This document shows positions 34,927 through 47,443 of a DNA stretch of 64,000 nucleotides, in pieces. The position numbers and the translations under genes are program-made. The notes under the pieces were generated by a model. The model ran no database searches and was not told where the DNA came from. It saw nothing but the letters and a program-made list of their open reading frames with translations. Each line of letters begins with the position of its first letter. Within the stretch, counting starts at the first letter, position 1. Source of the DNA: Paramecium octaurelia (taxonomy: Eukaryota > Ciliophora > Oligohymenophorea > Peniculida > Parameciidae); assembly GCA_905182995.1 (NCBI GenBank), contig CAJJDP010000140.1, positions 124,001 to 188,000 of the forward strand, read 5' to 3'.

Positions 34927-35223
34927 TCATATATTTCCATCATATTGAATTCTTGAATATTGTATTTGTGTATTATATTCAGTATTCTTTTTATATCTAA
35001 GATATAATCTAATAAGAAATCCTAAAATAATAAGATTTAAAATTCCTAAGAACAATAAAATGATAAATATGTATTTATCCAATCTAATGAGCTAATCCAC
35101 ATCGCCAATCAAATGTTTTTCGATATCACTTATTTCTTTCTTAATAAAGTCACTAAAATTCTCCAATTTATGTTCTTTATTGTTTAGCAGAGTATCAATA
35201 AGATTTCCCAAAAAATTACTCAT
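34927..35223 (-). CDS. Small single-TM protein, 98 aa
   Basis: ATG 35221-35223 (MSNFLGNLIDTLLNNKEHKL), TGA 34927-34929, no intron. A helical acidic/basic N-terminal half is followed by a strong hydrophobic segment (YIFIILLFLGILNLIILGFL) and a short basic, Tyr/Gln-rich tail. The topology resembles a tail-anchored or signal-anchored protein. No family recognised. Confidence 0.55.
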
Positions 35224-35402
35224 ACTTATATTTAAAATTATTATTAACATATTAGATTCATTTTTTCCTTAATTTTCCATTTGTAAATAAAAAATGTTTA
35301 AAACTATTTGAGTCAAACATGACAAATAAAACAGATATTCAAAAGAGAGATGAAATATGAATAGAAATCATAAAAATTTGATACATAATTTATTAGAAAG
35401 AA

Positions 35403-36013
35403 TCAAGGAAATCTAAAGCATTTAAATTTTGATCCTTCAACAGTACAAGTAGCTCTGCAAATTCTACATTCCTTAAAAATCAATTTTATTTTTCGATTTT
35501 TTACTAAATTTGTATCTGCACTTTTGCATTAACTACAAATCTTTTATTCTTCTATTGGTATATTTGTCTTAATACTTAAAAATTGCTAAAGCAAAGATAC
35601 AATGTGTGTACTTTTAACTCTTTGTCCACGAATGATTAATTGTTAATTTCTTATTAGCCTAAACTATTACATTTTCATACACATAATGATAAAACAAGGC
35701 AGAAAAATACTAATCTATAACTTTAGAGTTCATTTTTATTTAATTGCAAATTGTTGAGTAATTTTACCAAATGCTTCTACATCCTTCTATTTTAACTTAA
35801 GGTTTTTCAATTTATAACTTAGGGCGAGGACACTAATTCTTTTGCAGTAATGAGATAATCTTATCTAATGCTTTGAGATAAAGTTCCTTCTTTTTCTATT
35901 GTTTTATTTCGATATTATTCATTAATGTTACATTCTATTCAACTTGAAATAGTAAATTTTATACTTGTCTATCTTGAAGTATTAATTGAGGAGAAACAAT
36001 TATTGATATCCAT
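35403..36013 (-). CDS. eIF2-beta/eIF5-like translation factor, 189 aa
   Basis: Start 36011-36013 (MDINNCFSSINTSRQ), stop 35403-35405; introns of 22 and 19 nt leave 190 codons. The middle matches the eIF2-beta core: PQVKIEGCRSIWQNYSTICN, then NQQLIIRGQRVKSTHIVSLL. The C-terminus is the C4 zinc ribbon, ICSQCKSADTN and ECRICRATCTVEG. eIF2-beta is part of the ternary complex that delivers Met-tRNAi, and the zinc ribbon contacts GTPase-activating partners. The N-terminal lysine-block region is absent and the spacer between halves is short, so this may be a divergent paralogue rather than the housekeeping subunit. Confidence 0.7.
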
Positions 36014-36474
36014 GCTATTTTTTAAAATATTCTTTAATAAGTTAATTATTCAATTAATTTGATTAATTTTCATTATTTCTATTTGTAAAATTAAAAATCT
36101 TTAAATATCTGTGTTTTACAAAACCCATCATTTTTGAAATACCTTTGTAATGATAAAATTATGATCAATAAAATCTTCTCAAGTCAGAACGATTTAGAAG
36201 TAAATCATGAATAAAGGATATAACAACACAAATCTATTAATACATAAAATAAGACCATTTAGTTATAAAGTAAAAAATAGTAAAATTAAATTGTGAATCT
36301 AATATCGTTTTCTACTTTACATCTATATTTATGAAAAAAGACACTACAAATATCTATTAACTAATATTATTGACTATTATTTATATTTAATAGGTTTTGC
36401 ACTTAAAGGCACATTTAAATTAACAAAATAGTCAGTAAATTATTTTATATTATTAAATTTTTGTTGATATAGTC
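36014..36474. other. Intergenic, about 460 bp, nothing seen
   Basis: AT-rich region upstream of the eIF2-beta-like gene and downstream of the WD-like gene (both minus strand). No element recognised. Confidence 0.4.
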
Positions 36475-37503
36475 TCACTCATTATTTTGAAATTATCTAA
36501 TTTATATTTACTCTGAATGAAAATCCCAAGTAATTATATATTCTGCATCTTCACTAATAATACCAAAAATCCATGGATTATAGTTTTTTCCAAAATCAAT
36601 AATTTATTCTAAAAAAACAGATTCCTCAGATTTGCCTGATTGCAAGGTTTGATCCTTTGAATACCTCATAATTTATAACGCTCTTCCATATATATTGAAA
36701 ATAAGGGACTTCTATTTATTGTACACTTATTAGAAAATACAACGTTAATCATTTTTATCAGAAGATAGTAAATGTTAGCTTTAGAAAAGAAACTTATCAT
36801 TTATTTCACAATATAAATTCATGTAAGGCTTATTTAATGGTTGGAATGAAAATTTATCATTATTAATAAAGCATATTCTGTAACCATATTGCTCAACATA
36901 TAATTTTTATTTTACAGTCCAAATTTCTGTTGATGATTCAGAATTAGTGGAATTGGGTTCAAGAATTAGAATGAAATTGTCTTTACCACAGGAAATAATT
37001 CTTGTACCATCATCATTTATTGATAATCCAAGCACTGAACTATGCTCCTTAATAGTTTATTTAAACGGTTTGCTACTACCATTCTAATGAGTGAACAAAA
37101 AGTCAATTTTACCTAATAAACTACCCAAAATTATAATGTCTTCATTAAGAGGGTGTAGAATTAAACAAAACGAATCAAATTATCCAGAACATTTCTAGAT
37201 ATATTTTGGATTAGCCATTAACTTTGATGAATATTTGCAAAGAAATGTCTTTGAGCTTGAGACGATATCTTATTTCTGCATTTGAAATCTTAAAGTATGA
37301 TGATTAGAATTTCCAAATTTAAACATCTACAACATTCTTATCTCCCCTTTGTTAAATGTAAAACATTTAATGAAGTAGTATGTTTCAACTACAAGCAATG
37401 TATTGGTTTTGTTAATTGCCATTGCACAAGGCGATGAATTTTAATTTATAGAATACTATGGTAATAGGTTGTAAGAGATAGTTTTAGCATGTGATAAATC
37501 CAT
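36475..37503 (-). CDS. WD40-like beta-propeller protein, 342 aa
   Basis: Uninterrupted frame from ATG 37501-37503 (MDLSHAKTISYN) to TGA 36475-36477. Repeating beta-blade units are seen: EHSSVLGLSINDDGTRIISC, NEDIIILGSLLGKIDF, CGKDNFILILEP, EDAEYIITWDF. They have GH/WD-like positions but many degenerate WD ends. Propellers are scaffolds for protein complexes. Coding-like sequence also lies upstream (about 37530-37830, for example DDYHLIALLEVEVLESN) but it carries in-frame TGAs and no clean intron links it, so the true N-terminus may be further upstream. Confidence 0.6.
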
Positions 37504-38527
37504 TTTTTTAATTCAATTTTTCAAATCAAATAATCAATTATACCTTTAAAATGCTGCAATTTTCTGAGTCTTCTGTTTTTATTATGTTCCATAGATATTG
37601 TTAATAGTATATTTGATTCCAAGACTTCAACTTCCAGTAAAGCGATTAGATGATAATCATCTAATATTGTTCCTAAATACTAAGATTTTGAAGTTAATCA
37701 AATTGAAGAAATAATCAAACCATTTTTATCATTTTTATTTCTCATTAATACGATCCAAGCAGAAGATTAGTCATTCAACATTTACTAACTTAACTATATT
37801 GTCAGTTATCAAAGCTAATTATTTAGGCTCAAATTTATGGCCATAAATTTAAAAGAATATAAATAAAAGAGTCTTTAAACAGATTTTTTAACTAAAATTT
37901 CATTTTTATGAATAACAACATGTGTTTTAGTGTTCTTTGGTCTATTATATAGAAAGAATAGAATTAAATTTCCATATTAATTCAAATAAATCGAATATAA
38001 TAAAATAGGAACTATAATTAGTACTTAAGCTCCTATATATATATTCCCCTTTTAGAGAGAATATAAAGGAAAATTCCTAAGCAGCTAAAGTATTACATAA
38101 TTTCTGATAAGTTAAGCATTTCATATAGTCTGAAAAATGAATTAAATTATCAAAATGTGTGGTTTGCACATCTAGTGGTAAGTCAATAAATTAAATTGAT
38201 AAAAATAATTGAAAATAAGTTAATATTAATTAGGAGAAATGATTGGATTGAATTATCGGTAAAATTTAGGATTAATTCGTGAGTGATGAATTAAGTTAAA
38301 GATAAAAATCGTATTGGGATCAAAGAAAGATTGTAAAACCACTTTTATTGGATATACCAATTATTTAAAGTTCTTATATTTAATAGAGAATTAAATCAAT
38401 AAATGTACTAATGATAATCAATTATTTTTCTAAAATTTCAAAAAGGTTCATAAGATATAGTCTAAAATATATTCTACAAATATGCTAGTAAAACTGATTG
38501 GAAGTGAAATTAAGAATGAAATAATAG
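37504..38527. other. About 1 kb without a resolved gene
   Basis: The part nearest the WD-like gene (37530-37830, minus) looks coding but broken. From 37830 to 38527 three frames on plus are partly open and none stands out. This region abuts the first copy of the 1.09-kb duplication. Confidence 0.4.
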
Positions 38528-39619
38528 ATAGGTATGAGAGTAAAAGTTTCTCTAAACTCTTGTAAGTTTTAACTATATTTTGTGATCTTCAATTGATTTT
38601 ACTTTGAATGATTGAAAATATTATACTTATCCTTTGTTTTTCCAATATTTGAATTAAATTTAATATTTAAATATGATCGATGATATTAAAACTTCTAAAT
38701 TATATGAGCAAAAATGTGAACTTTCAAGAATCGTGAAAAGCAGGGTCTGAGCAAAATTTAGATCGTCTTTTTTTCCATAATAAAAACAATAACTTTTGTT
38801 AGGTGAATCATATACAATTTGCTTGAATATGAAGGAAGTATTTAAAGTATTTGAGGTTGCAGTTGTACAAATATAATTTTGAGTTTTTTGTTGATGGTTT
38901 TATCAAGAATAATCAATATATTGATTTAACAAATTTCAATTAAGAGAATTAAAGAGTATTGCAATAAACTTTAACAATTTCTACATATGGTAGTTTAATA
39001 ATAATATATAAATTGATGATACAAATTATCACTATCTCTGTAAAATTCACTAGTGACAATTAATTTTCAATCCTTGTAAATAACAGATATTAATAATTAA
39101 TCACTTCTAAATTACATCTATTAACTTTTTTTGCATAAATCATTTATTCTTATATTTATTTTCTTGGATGTCGTACAACTTGTTTAGAATCAACTTGATT
39201 TTAATGAACTGTTTTTGTAAATTCGCTTAAAACTATTTTAGTAACTTGGTGTTGTAATCAAGGGTAATATTTTGATAATGGATTATGCGTTGATTGTTCA
39301 TCTAATTGTTTGACTTGTACTTAAACTAACAAATGTGACACGTGTAAATCAGGTTTTTATTTACTTTCTGATGTTCGTGAATGTGATTCTTGTCAAACTG
39401 GATGCTAAACTTGTAGCCTGGTTCCATGCTCCTGTCCTGCTCCATTCGTATAAAAATAATGCTCAATTTGCTTTCCAAAGTATTACCTATCTGGTATTAA
39501 TTGCTCCCCTTGTCCAAGTTAGTGTGCTACTTGTACTTCTAATACTTTATGTAATACATGTGAAATCGGAAATTACTTGGATAATGGAACTTGCTCCCAT
39601 TGCAATCAATAATGCAGAA
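38528..39619 (+). repeat. Copy 1 of an apparently exact 1092-bp direct repeat
   Basis: Reads from ATAGGTATGAGAG to AATAATGCAGAA, identical as far as I compared to 39621-40712. It contains the 5' flank and the truncated 5' end of the cysteine-rich surface protein gene, cut off at 39619 by the single N at 39620. The identity and the N suggest two contig ends that overlap but were not merged. Confidence 0.9.
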
Positions 39620-39620
39620 N
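39620..39620. other. Single N (assembly join)
   Basis: The only ambiguous base in the window, placed exactly between the two copies of the 1092-bp repeat. Confidence 0.95.
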
Positions 39621-40712
39621 ATAGGTATGAGAGTAAAAGTTTCTCTAAACTCTTGTAAGTTTTAACTATATTTTGTGATCTTCAATTGATTTTACTTTGA
39701 ATGATTGAAAATATTATACTTATCCTTTGTTTTTCCAATATTTGAATTAAATTTAATATTTAAATATGATCGATGATATTAAAACTTCTAAATTATATGA
39801 GCAAAAATGTGAACTTTCAAGAATCGTGAAAAGCAGGGTCTGAGCAAAATTTAGATCGTCTTTTTTTCCATAATAAAAACAATAACTTTTGTTAGGTGAA
39901 TCATATACAATTTGCTTGAATATGAAGGAAGTATTTAAAGTATTTGAGGTTGCAGTTGTACAAATATAATTTTGAGTTTTTTGTTGATGGTTTTATCAAG
40001 AATAATCAATATATTGATTTAACAAATTTCAATTAAGAGAATTAAAGAGTATTGCAATAAACTTTAACAATTTCTACATATGGTAGTTTAATAATAATAT
40101 ATAAATTGATGATACAAATTATCACTATCTCTGTAAAATTCACTAGTGACAATTAATTTTCAATCCTTGTAAATAACAGATATTAATAATTAATCACTTC
40201 TAAATTACATCTATTAACTTTTTTTGCATAAATCATTTATTCTTATATTTATTTTCTTGGATGTCGTACAACTTGTTTAGAATCAACTTGATTTTAATGA
40301 ACTGTTTTTGTAAATTCGCTTAAAACTATTTTAGTAACTTGGTGTTGTAATCAAGGGTAATATTTTGATAATGGATTATGCGTTGATTGTTCATCTAATT
40401 GTTTGACTTGTACTTAAACTAACAAATGTGACACGTGTAAATCAGGTTTTTATTTACTTTCTGATGTTCGTGAATGTGATTCTTGTCAAACTGGATGCTA
40501 AACTTGTAGCCTGGTTCCATGCTCCTGTCCTGCTCCATTCGTATAAAAATAATGCTCAATTTGCTTTCCAAAGTATTACCTATCTGGTATTAATTGCTCC
40601 CCTTGTCCAAGTTAGTGTGCTACTTGTACTTCTAATACTTTATGTAATACATGTGAAATCGGAAATTACTTGGATAATGGAACTTGCTCCCATTGCAATC
40701 AATAATGCAGAA
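39621..40712 (+). repeat. Copy 2 of the 1092-bp direct repeat
   Basis: Second copy of 38528-39619. This copy continues into the full-length cysteine-rich protein gene, so it is the functional context; copy 1 would be an artefact if the join is a misassembly. Confidence 0.9.
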
Positions 40713-43700
40713 CATGTGCAATGTAAAGCACTTTCTGTACTTCATGTAATGAAGGCAGCTATCTTTCAAATTTTGAATGTCTTCCCTGTTAGAATCCATG
40801 TTTACTTTGCCTGAATTAATCATATAATTGTATTAGTTGTGTTGACAGCAATAGAAAAGCAAATCGTGATTTTTAATGTGTTTGCAAAGATGAATATTAT
40901 ACTGATGGATTAAATTAATGTCAGGCTTGTACAGCGCCTTGTTCAAAGTGCTTATCAATAGCTACTAATTGTACATAATGCATTTTTCCTTTTATATTAA
41001 GTTCGACACAATATTAATGTGAATGCTCCCCTGGCTATATTTAAGTTAGTCCTCAAATGTGTTTGATGTGTATAAAACCATGTAAAACTTGTGAATTAAG
41101 TCAGTTTCACTGCTTATCCTGTGTTGATGTTAATTAAGTAGTTAATAGTTCATTTCAATGTGAATGTAATGCAGGTTGGATTATGGATAGTTATGGCATC
41201 AATTGCATCAAATGTTAATTGCCATGTATAAATTGTGTAGATACGAAAAACAAATGTGTAACCTGTTAAGATTCATCTCATTAATAACCTGATACTTGTT
41301 AATGTGATCTAGGATGGGGACATGACTCTAATTACTTTTGCATACTTTGTTAACAACCATGTTAGACTTGTTCGATATCTACTTCAAAATGTTTAACATG
41401 TGTGGATGTTAATCAAGAAGTTAATTCCACTTCATAATGTGTTTGCAAATCTACTTATTATTCTGATAGTCTAATGACATGTGCAAAGTGTCAAGATCCA
41501 TGTTATGAATGTAATATGAATGGTTGTATAAGCTGCATTGATACAACTAAAATTCCAGATTCCAATCAATAGTGTATTTGTAAACCAGGATACCTTTAAT
41601 CAGGCATTTTATGCCTTTAATGTCAAAGCCCATGTTCTACTTGTATCAATACTGTTTCTAATTGTCTAACTTGTGTGGATCCAAATTAGATTATTGAAAA
41701 TGAATGCTCATGCAAAGAAGGTTTTATATAGAAGGGAGATTTTTGTTGTGACAAATATTGCCTAGATTGTTAAGGGAATGGTAATTGCAATAGTTGTATT
41801 AATGGATTCTATCTATCCGCAATTAATAGATGTTTAGAATGCATTATTAATTGTAGTGTTTGCTTCAATCAAATAACTTGCGATAATTGTTAGGATGGAT
41901 ATTTTTTAAAGTAAACGTCTTTATGTGAAGCGTGTATTCCTTTTTGTAAAACATGTACCAATTAATTCAATTGCGATGTATGCTTAGATGGCTATTATCT
42001 ACTGGATTAGAAATGTGAACCATGTAATAGCAATTGTTTATCTTGCAAAGAAATACCTGAAAAATGCCTTACTTGTAGCTTAAATTAAGAAATTAATTCT
42101 AATAGTAAATGTATCTGTAAAGTTGGATATTATGAATAAAAATAGAATTAATGTCATAGATGTGAATATCCATGTAAAGTATGTCTAAATTAAACAATAT
42201 GTTAAGAATGTTTCCCATTATCTAAGTTATACTTAGATTAAAATTCTCAATGTTCTTGCAGCCCAGGGTACTTTTGGAATCAAAATAGTTGTTCATAATG
42301 TTATTAATTTTGTTTAACTTGCATTGACAATTATTTTAATTGTCTAAGTTGTGATGATAAGCAGCATAGAGTTTTAAAGAATAACAAATGTCAATGTGCT
42401 TAAAATTATTTTGAAAGTGAAGATGCAGTTTGCATTTCATGCTTGGGTGAATTAGGGAAAATTTAGGAGAGTTGCAAATATTATGATTGTAATGATTAAA
42501 TTTGGACATATGGAGAAGAATGTGATGATGGAAATGATGTAATTAGGGATGGCTGCTCAAATTGCCAAATTGATCATAATTATTCTTGTAACAATGAAAT
42601 ACTGAAATAATCAATTTGTTTTCAATGTTCCATTAATTGCATTGAATGTGAACTAGATACTTTGTCATAAAAAACTTAATGTATTAAATGCGAAATTGGG
42701 TATTTCTTGGATAAAAATGATTGTGTTCAATGTTCAGTTAATTGTTTAGAATGCATTGATTAAGCCTACAATTGCGTAAGTTGTAAGATTCTAAAATAAA
42801 AGAATCATAAATGTTAACCTTGTGAATTTGGATATTATGCAGAATAGAATAATGGAATTTGTTTAAATAAATGTGGAGACTATATTAAAGTAAAGGAAGA
42901 GGAATGCGATGATGGCAATATTCTTAAAGGTGATGGATGTGATGATTAATGTAAACTTGAAAATAAGTATATCTTTGTAAATGGTGTAAGTATCGTTCCA
43001 GATTATCCAAAACCATTATTGTAGAGTGTAGGCACTTCTTAAGTTTACTCCGTTACTAGATAGTTTAAATTATCTTATAGTGTTCCCATCGTTATTACTC
43101 ATGGTTTTCAAATTAAAGATTACCTAACTTTTAATTTCTCTAACGATCTTGGTGTTTAATAAGTGGATCAATCCTATGAACTAGCTCAAGATATTGTATA
43201 GATTAATGAGTTTAATTAATCTTAATTAACTTTGATGATAAAAATCAATTTCTCAAGAAATTCCTAAGACGAAACATTGTTGATCAAATTTCTAAATAAC
43301 TCTGTGATTTATTCTACTAAAGGGTACTCCCAAATAGAAAATGAAGTCTCTTGCATTATACCAAAAGTGATCTATATAGATAATACCACCATTACTCGAG
43401 TGCAATTAGCCACAAAGAGTAACTCATATATTCTCTACTTTATTTTGGCAATGTGCGCAGGATCAGTTGTATTTGGAGGAATTGAAGCCTTTTTTAATTT
43501 ATTGGATACTCTCTAAATGCTATCTTATTTGAAATACATTAATACTCAACTTCCATATAATTTATAAATCTACTTTGCGCTTTTTGAAATTGCTTAATTT
43601 AACTTTATTTAAAAGATTTTTGATTTTTCAGGAATCATTGAATCAATACTCAAAACACAAAAATATAATCAGTTACCTTAAAAAATAGCAAGTGATTATA

Positions 43701-44647
43701 TAACATCACTATTTATGATTAATACTGCAACAATATCTGCAGTATGGATTTCCCTTTTCAGTATTTATGCAATTGCAAATGTGGTACCTAAAATCTTATC
43801 TTAAATTAAATTTAACATTAATCCCGAAACGTAAATCCAAAGTAAAAGGATTCTCAAAATTGGTGTATATTTGTTAACAATTAAGCATGTCATTAATAGA
43901 TTGTGTTTGGTTATCGTTTAAGAATTCTACTATAGTGGGATCTTACGTGCGTATATGGCTACTGCATATGAATTTGCTTTCTGTGCAGTACTGCAATTGT
44001 ATACCTTATAATTCAACTCATCATATGATTTTATTAGATTAAACTCTTTCTTAGCTTGTGTGGCAAGTGCTGCACATATTTATAGCATTTATTTTGTAAT
44101 AAAAGTATCCTAGATGAAGAAATGCGCTGTGAATAGTAAAGCTATCTAAATAAAATATGGATCTATTTTTGAGGGAGTCAAAATAAACCAATTTTCTAAA
44201 TATTTTAATGCAATACTCCTCATCAAAAAACTTATCTTCATCCTATTATTGATATTAGCATATGAATTCCCAGCTTTTTAATCAATTAGCATCACAATTC
44301 TATCAATTTCTTTTTGCTTATTTTTAATCATATTTAAACCATTGCAGGATAAATTAGAATAATTTAAATAGTTATTTTGCGAGATTAGCGTCTCTTTAAC
44401 ATTATTGATTATCACAATTTTAAGTTGTGATTTTGAGTTAGTTTGGTTTACATACGAGATTCGATAATACTTGGGATGGGGTTGCATTTTTTGTATGACC
44501 TCAATATTAATTATTCAATTAGGGATTGATGGGTTATAGTAATGGAAGTTTCTTTTTCGAAAGTATAAGACAATAAGGAAAATAGCCTAATATATATTGA
44601 AGGCATTTAAAAAGAAAAAAAAAGCTTCGCCTATCATTTTCTAATGA
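40261..44647 (+). CDS. Giant Cys-rich surface protein with multi-TM C-terminus
   Basis: From ATG 40261-40263 (MSYNLFRINLILMNCFLTW, a plausible signal peptide) to TGA 44645-44647 with one 25-nt intron at 40310-40334: 1453 aa. About 900 residues consist of furin/growth-factor-receptor-like cysteine repeats (C-x2-C units such as CVDCSSNCLTCT). Two ECDDGN...GDGC-type segments (EECDDGNDVIRDGC and EECDDGNILKGDGC) resemble the DUF4215 repeat. After a beta-rich stretch with no cysteines come about seven hydrophobic segments (first one YILYFILAMCAGSVVFGGIEAF) and a Lys-rich end. Likely a plasma-membrane or ciliary surface protein of a large ciliate family. The exact start is uncertain because the 5' exon is small. 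Confidence 0.8.
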
Positions 44648-44803
44648 TTAAAAATGATTTAAAGCAGTCCTCAATTAATTTATTAAATGAATTGTTGATT
44701 ATCATTAATATATGTAGAGTTATACATAATTGATAAATCTCTTAATTTTTATTGTTTATTACAATATTGATCAATATTAATTATTACTTTCAAGAGCAAT
44801 ATA

Positions 44804-45067
44804 ATGTATGATAAATTTGAGCTATTTTATTAAAAGTCTTCTCATTATACATAAATTTCTGCAACCCAAACAGAGGGTTTCCAAGTTTTAATAGAATTTA
44901 TTGGTGAATATTCAAATGATTATTCATTGTGTATCTTTGGGCATTTCTTTTTAATGTTAAACTTTCTCAATCCAAAATGTTTGATATTACTTTCCAATCC
45001 AAAACAATTTGAAGAACTAGAGCAAATATTCAAGTTAATTAAGTTACTATCTGAGAATTTGAAATGA
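44804..45067 (+). CDS. Small hypothetical protein, about 87 aa
   Basis: ATG 44804-44806 (MYDKFELFYQKSSHYTQIS) to TGA 45065-45067. The composition is ordered, with a hydrophobic middle (YSLCIFGHFFLMLNFLNPKC). Removing a possible 27-nt intron that contains the TGA would extend the reading toward 45320, into the 3' end of the convergent TROVE gene, which makes the short form more likely. No family recognised. Confidence 0.45.
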
Positions 45068-45325
45068 AGGTTACTTATTTTAGATTATTAAGTTTATTCT
45101 CTCATTAATGAAATTCATTTGTTGCTTAATTAAATATTTGAAATTATATATTAGGTATTCTTAAATAATCATGATAGATGTAAAATTGTATGTTTGAATA
45201 TACTAGAGTTCAATTTGAACAATCAATCTGTTCTCAACTATTATTAAATTCATCGGAAATTTAATATATAATATATAAAGTAAAATCGATGCGAAATAAA
45301 GTACTATTTAGGAATTATAAAAAAA

Positions 45326-47443
45326 TCATTCAGTTTCAATTTATTATGGTTTTACCATCTAGGCATTGTTCTTCAATTCCTAAACTTACTATTTGACTTT
45401 CAACTCTTAGCTAAAGGCCACAACATCCTCGAGTTGATTAATTTTGCCTGCATAAGAGATGTATTTTAATACGTTGTCACTCATCCCATTAATGAGGAAG
45501 CAATTTTTACTTTTGAGATCATCACCAAAACTAACTTACTTGCCATAACCAGAGATGTCCATGAAGAAGAATTTAGCGTCTGGATTCACTTTTTATAAAT
45601 AATCTTTAAACACCTTATCCATACTCAATCCTGATTCTGAAAATCCTTAGGTTACCATCATATCACTTAATATAACCACATTATCAGCTCTAACTTTTGG
45701 AACTAATAATAAATCATTGATGGTTTATCCAATCATTTCATGAGATCCACATAATTCTCCACTCTTTTGTTAACATCTTTCGATACCTTCTAATAAAGTA
45801 TCATTCTCAAAAGTAACTTTAGTGTATGGAACTTTTGTTTTCTAAGGAGCAGCAAATAAATAATACTCACATTTCTCGCATTTTATTCTTATCAAATGTG
45901 CCAATACAAAAGCACAAGTCATACATTAATTAACTGACCCATACTTCTTTCCTCCACTAATTGGACTACGCATTGATCCACTTACATCAACAAACACATA
46001 AGTAACACCAGAAATAGTTTCTAGATTTTTATCAACAGCTATTTTCATTGCTTTTTCAATGGCATCTTTATAAGATTCAATTACGTTTTGAGGTACATCT
46101 ACTTCTTGTTCTTCAATTTCCACTTCCTACTTCTATTTCTCTGGTTTTACTTATTTTTTTGCTCTTTCTTTACTTCCTCTTTGTTTTAGAGCTTCCTATT
46201 GAATTTATCCTTTACTAACCCTCAATTTGTCAATTTCATTCAAAGCTGTGAAGAATTGGAGTGGGAAGACCTTTGAAATTTCTACTTATTTCAAATTTGA
46301 TAATTTATCAACAACTTTCTAATGTGCCTCCTCGCTCACACCTGATTTCAATATATTTCTTAGATTTCTTAACAAAGCTAAGTAAGGAACTTAATTTTTT
46401 TGAATTAAGTCCTCCCAAATTTATTTCTTTGAATTTAAACCTTTACTTAATTCTCTATCCCATGTGACTGGAATGGGAATTGACATTCTTTTACCTGCTT
46501 TCTCAGGCTCAAATTAAAACTTCTTTTCTTCTTTAAATTCCTTTTCAAATTCTTCCAATGTTTTTGGATATTTAACTCCTAAAATCGACATAACTAGACT
46601 TCTAGGCTCTTTGACATGACTAAATGTGACGATATCTTTTAAATTTAAGAAGTTAGTATCAAAAACATTTAATTTTTCTTGAACTTCTGTAATGTGAGGG
46701 TTCCTCATATGTCTTCCTTTATTTTTTGTTGATCTATTAGTTTTTTAGATGGCTTTTATTTAGAATTGGGTTTTAACATCTGGTCCTTGTGATTCAATTT
46801 AATTTCTAATTAATTTTAATTTCAATAGTCTTTTCTCTCTTCTCTTATTTTTGAGATCAGGCTTGAGAATTTCCTAATATTTCTTAATGTTCTTTTTTCT
46901 ACTACCATCTGAACATTGTTTACCAAGTTGATAAATATTGAATTGGGTAAGTTTTTTTTGGATCTGCTTTTACAATATTTTTGGGAACTTTAATTATTTT
47001 CTAATGTCGGTGTTTCCATCCAATTAGTTATTTGAATTCAAACATTTGGAAATTACTTGAACAAATTAGCAAACTTCAATCAGATCTCCAGGTATTAACA
47101 TAGTTGGACACATATATGTTGAGCAGAATGGTTTAGTTTTAGGATGGAGAGTGGAAAATGCAAGGATGAAATTACTTACACTTCTGATATACATTTGATT
47201 TCTAACGTAGTAAGCCACCTACAATATAAACTCAGGATCAATGTTTGCAATTGTATTCATTGTTGCTATCAATTTATTTCTGGATTCATCCGATGTTTCA
47301 TAGTATTTAGTTTCCTTTAACAAGCTACTTGCTACAACGCTGAAAAAGTATTCTTTGGGATCATCTCTTTGTTTACAACTAGTTGGATCTAGAAAGAATG
47401 ATAATTGTTTAGGTATCATTAATTTAATTAATATACTTATCAT
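45326..47443 (-). CDS. TROVE + vWA domain protein (Ro60 / telomerase p80-like)
   Basis: A single 706-codon frame with no intron, ATG 47441-47443 to TGA 45326-45328. The N-terminal part (YFFSVVASSLL, FILQVAYYVRNQMYIR) and the block RMSIPIPVTWDRELSKGL, QVPYLALLRNLRNILKSGVS, VFPLQFFTALNEID match TROVE modules of Ro60 and TEP1/p80. The C-terminal vWA domain has the MIDAS motif YVFVDVSGSM and a second acidic motif (LSDMMVT). Ro60 binds misfolded RNAs and Y RNAs; the Tetrahymena p80 was named from telomerase preparations. Which branch this belongs to needs a tree. Cytosolic or nuclear RNA-binding is expected. Confidence 0.85.

Noticed and set aside
38290..38370. P-loop-like reading (KIVLGSKKDCKTTFIG) suggesting a small GTPase
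   Set aside because: The essential Gly before Lys is missing, no switch or NKxD motif follows, and another frame is equally open over the same bases.
39335..39658. Standard-code ORF in the duplicated region (MTRVNQVFIYF)
   Set aside because: It is an out-of-frame shadow of the cysteine-rich protein gene and crosses the N.
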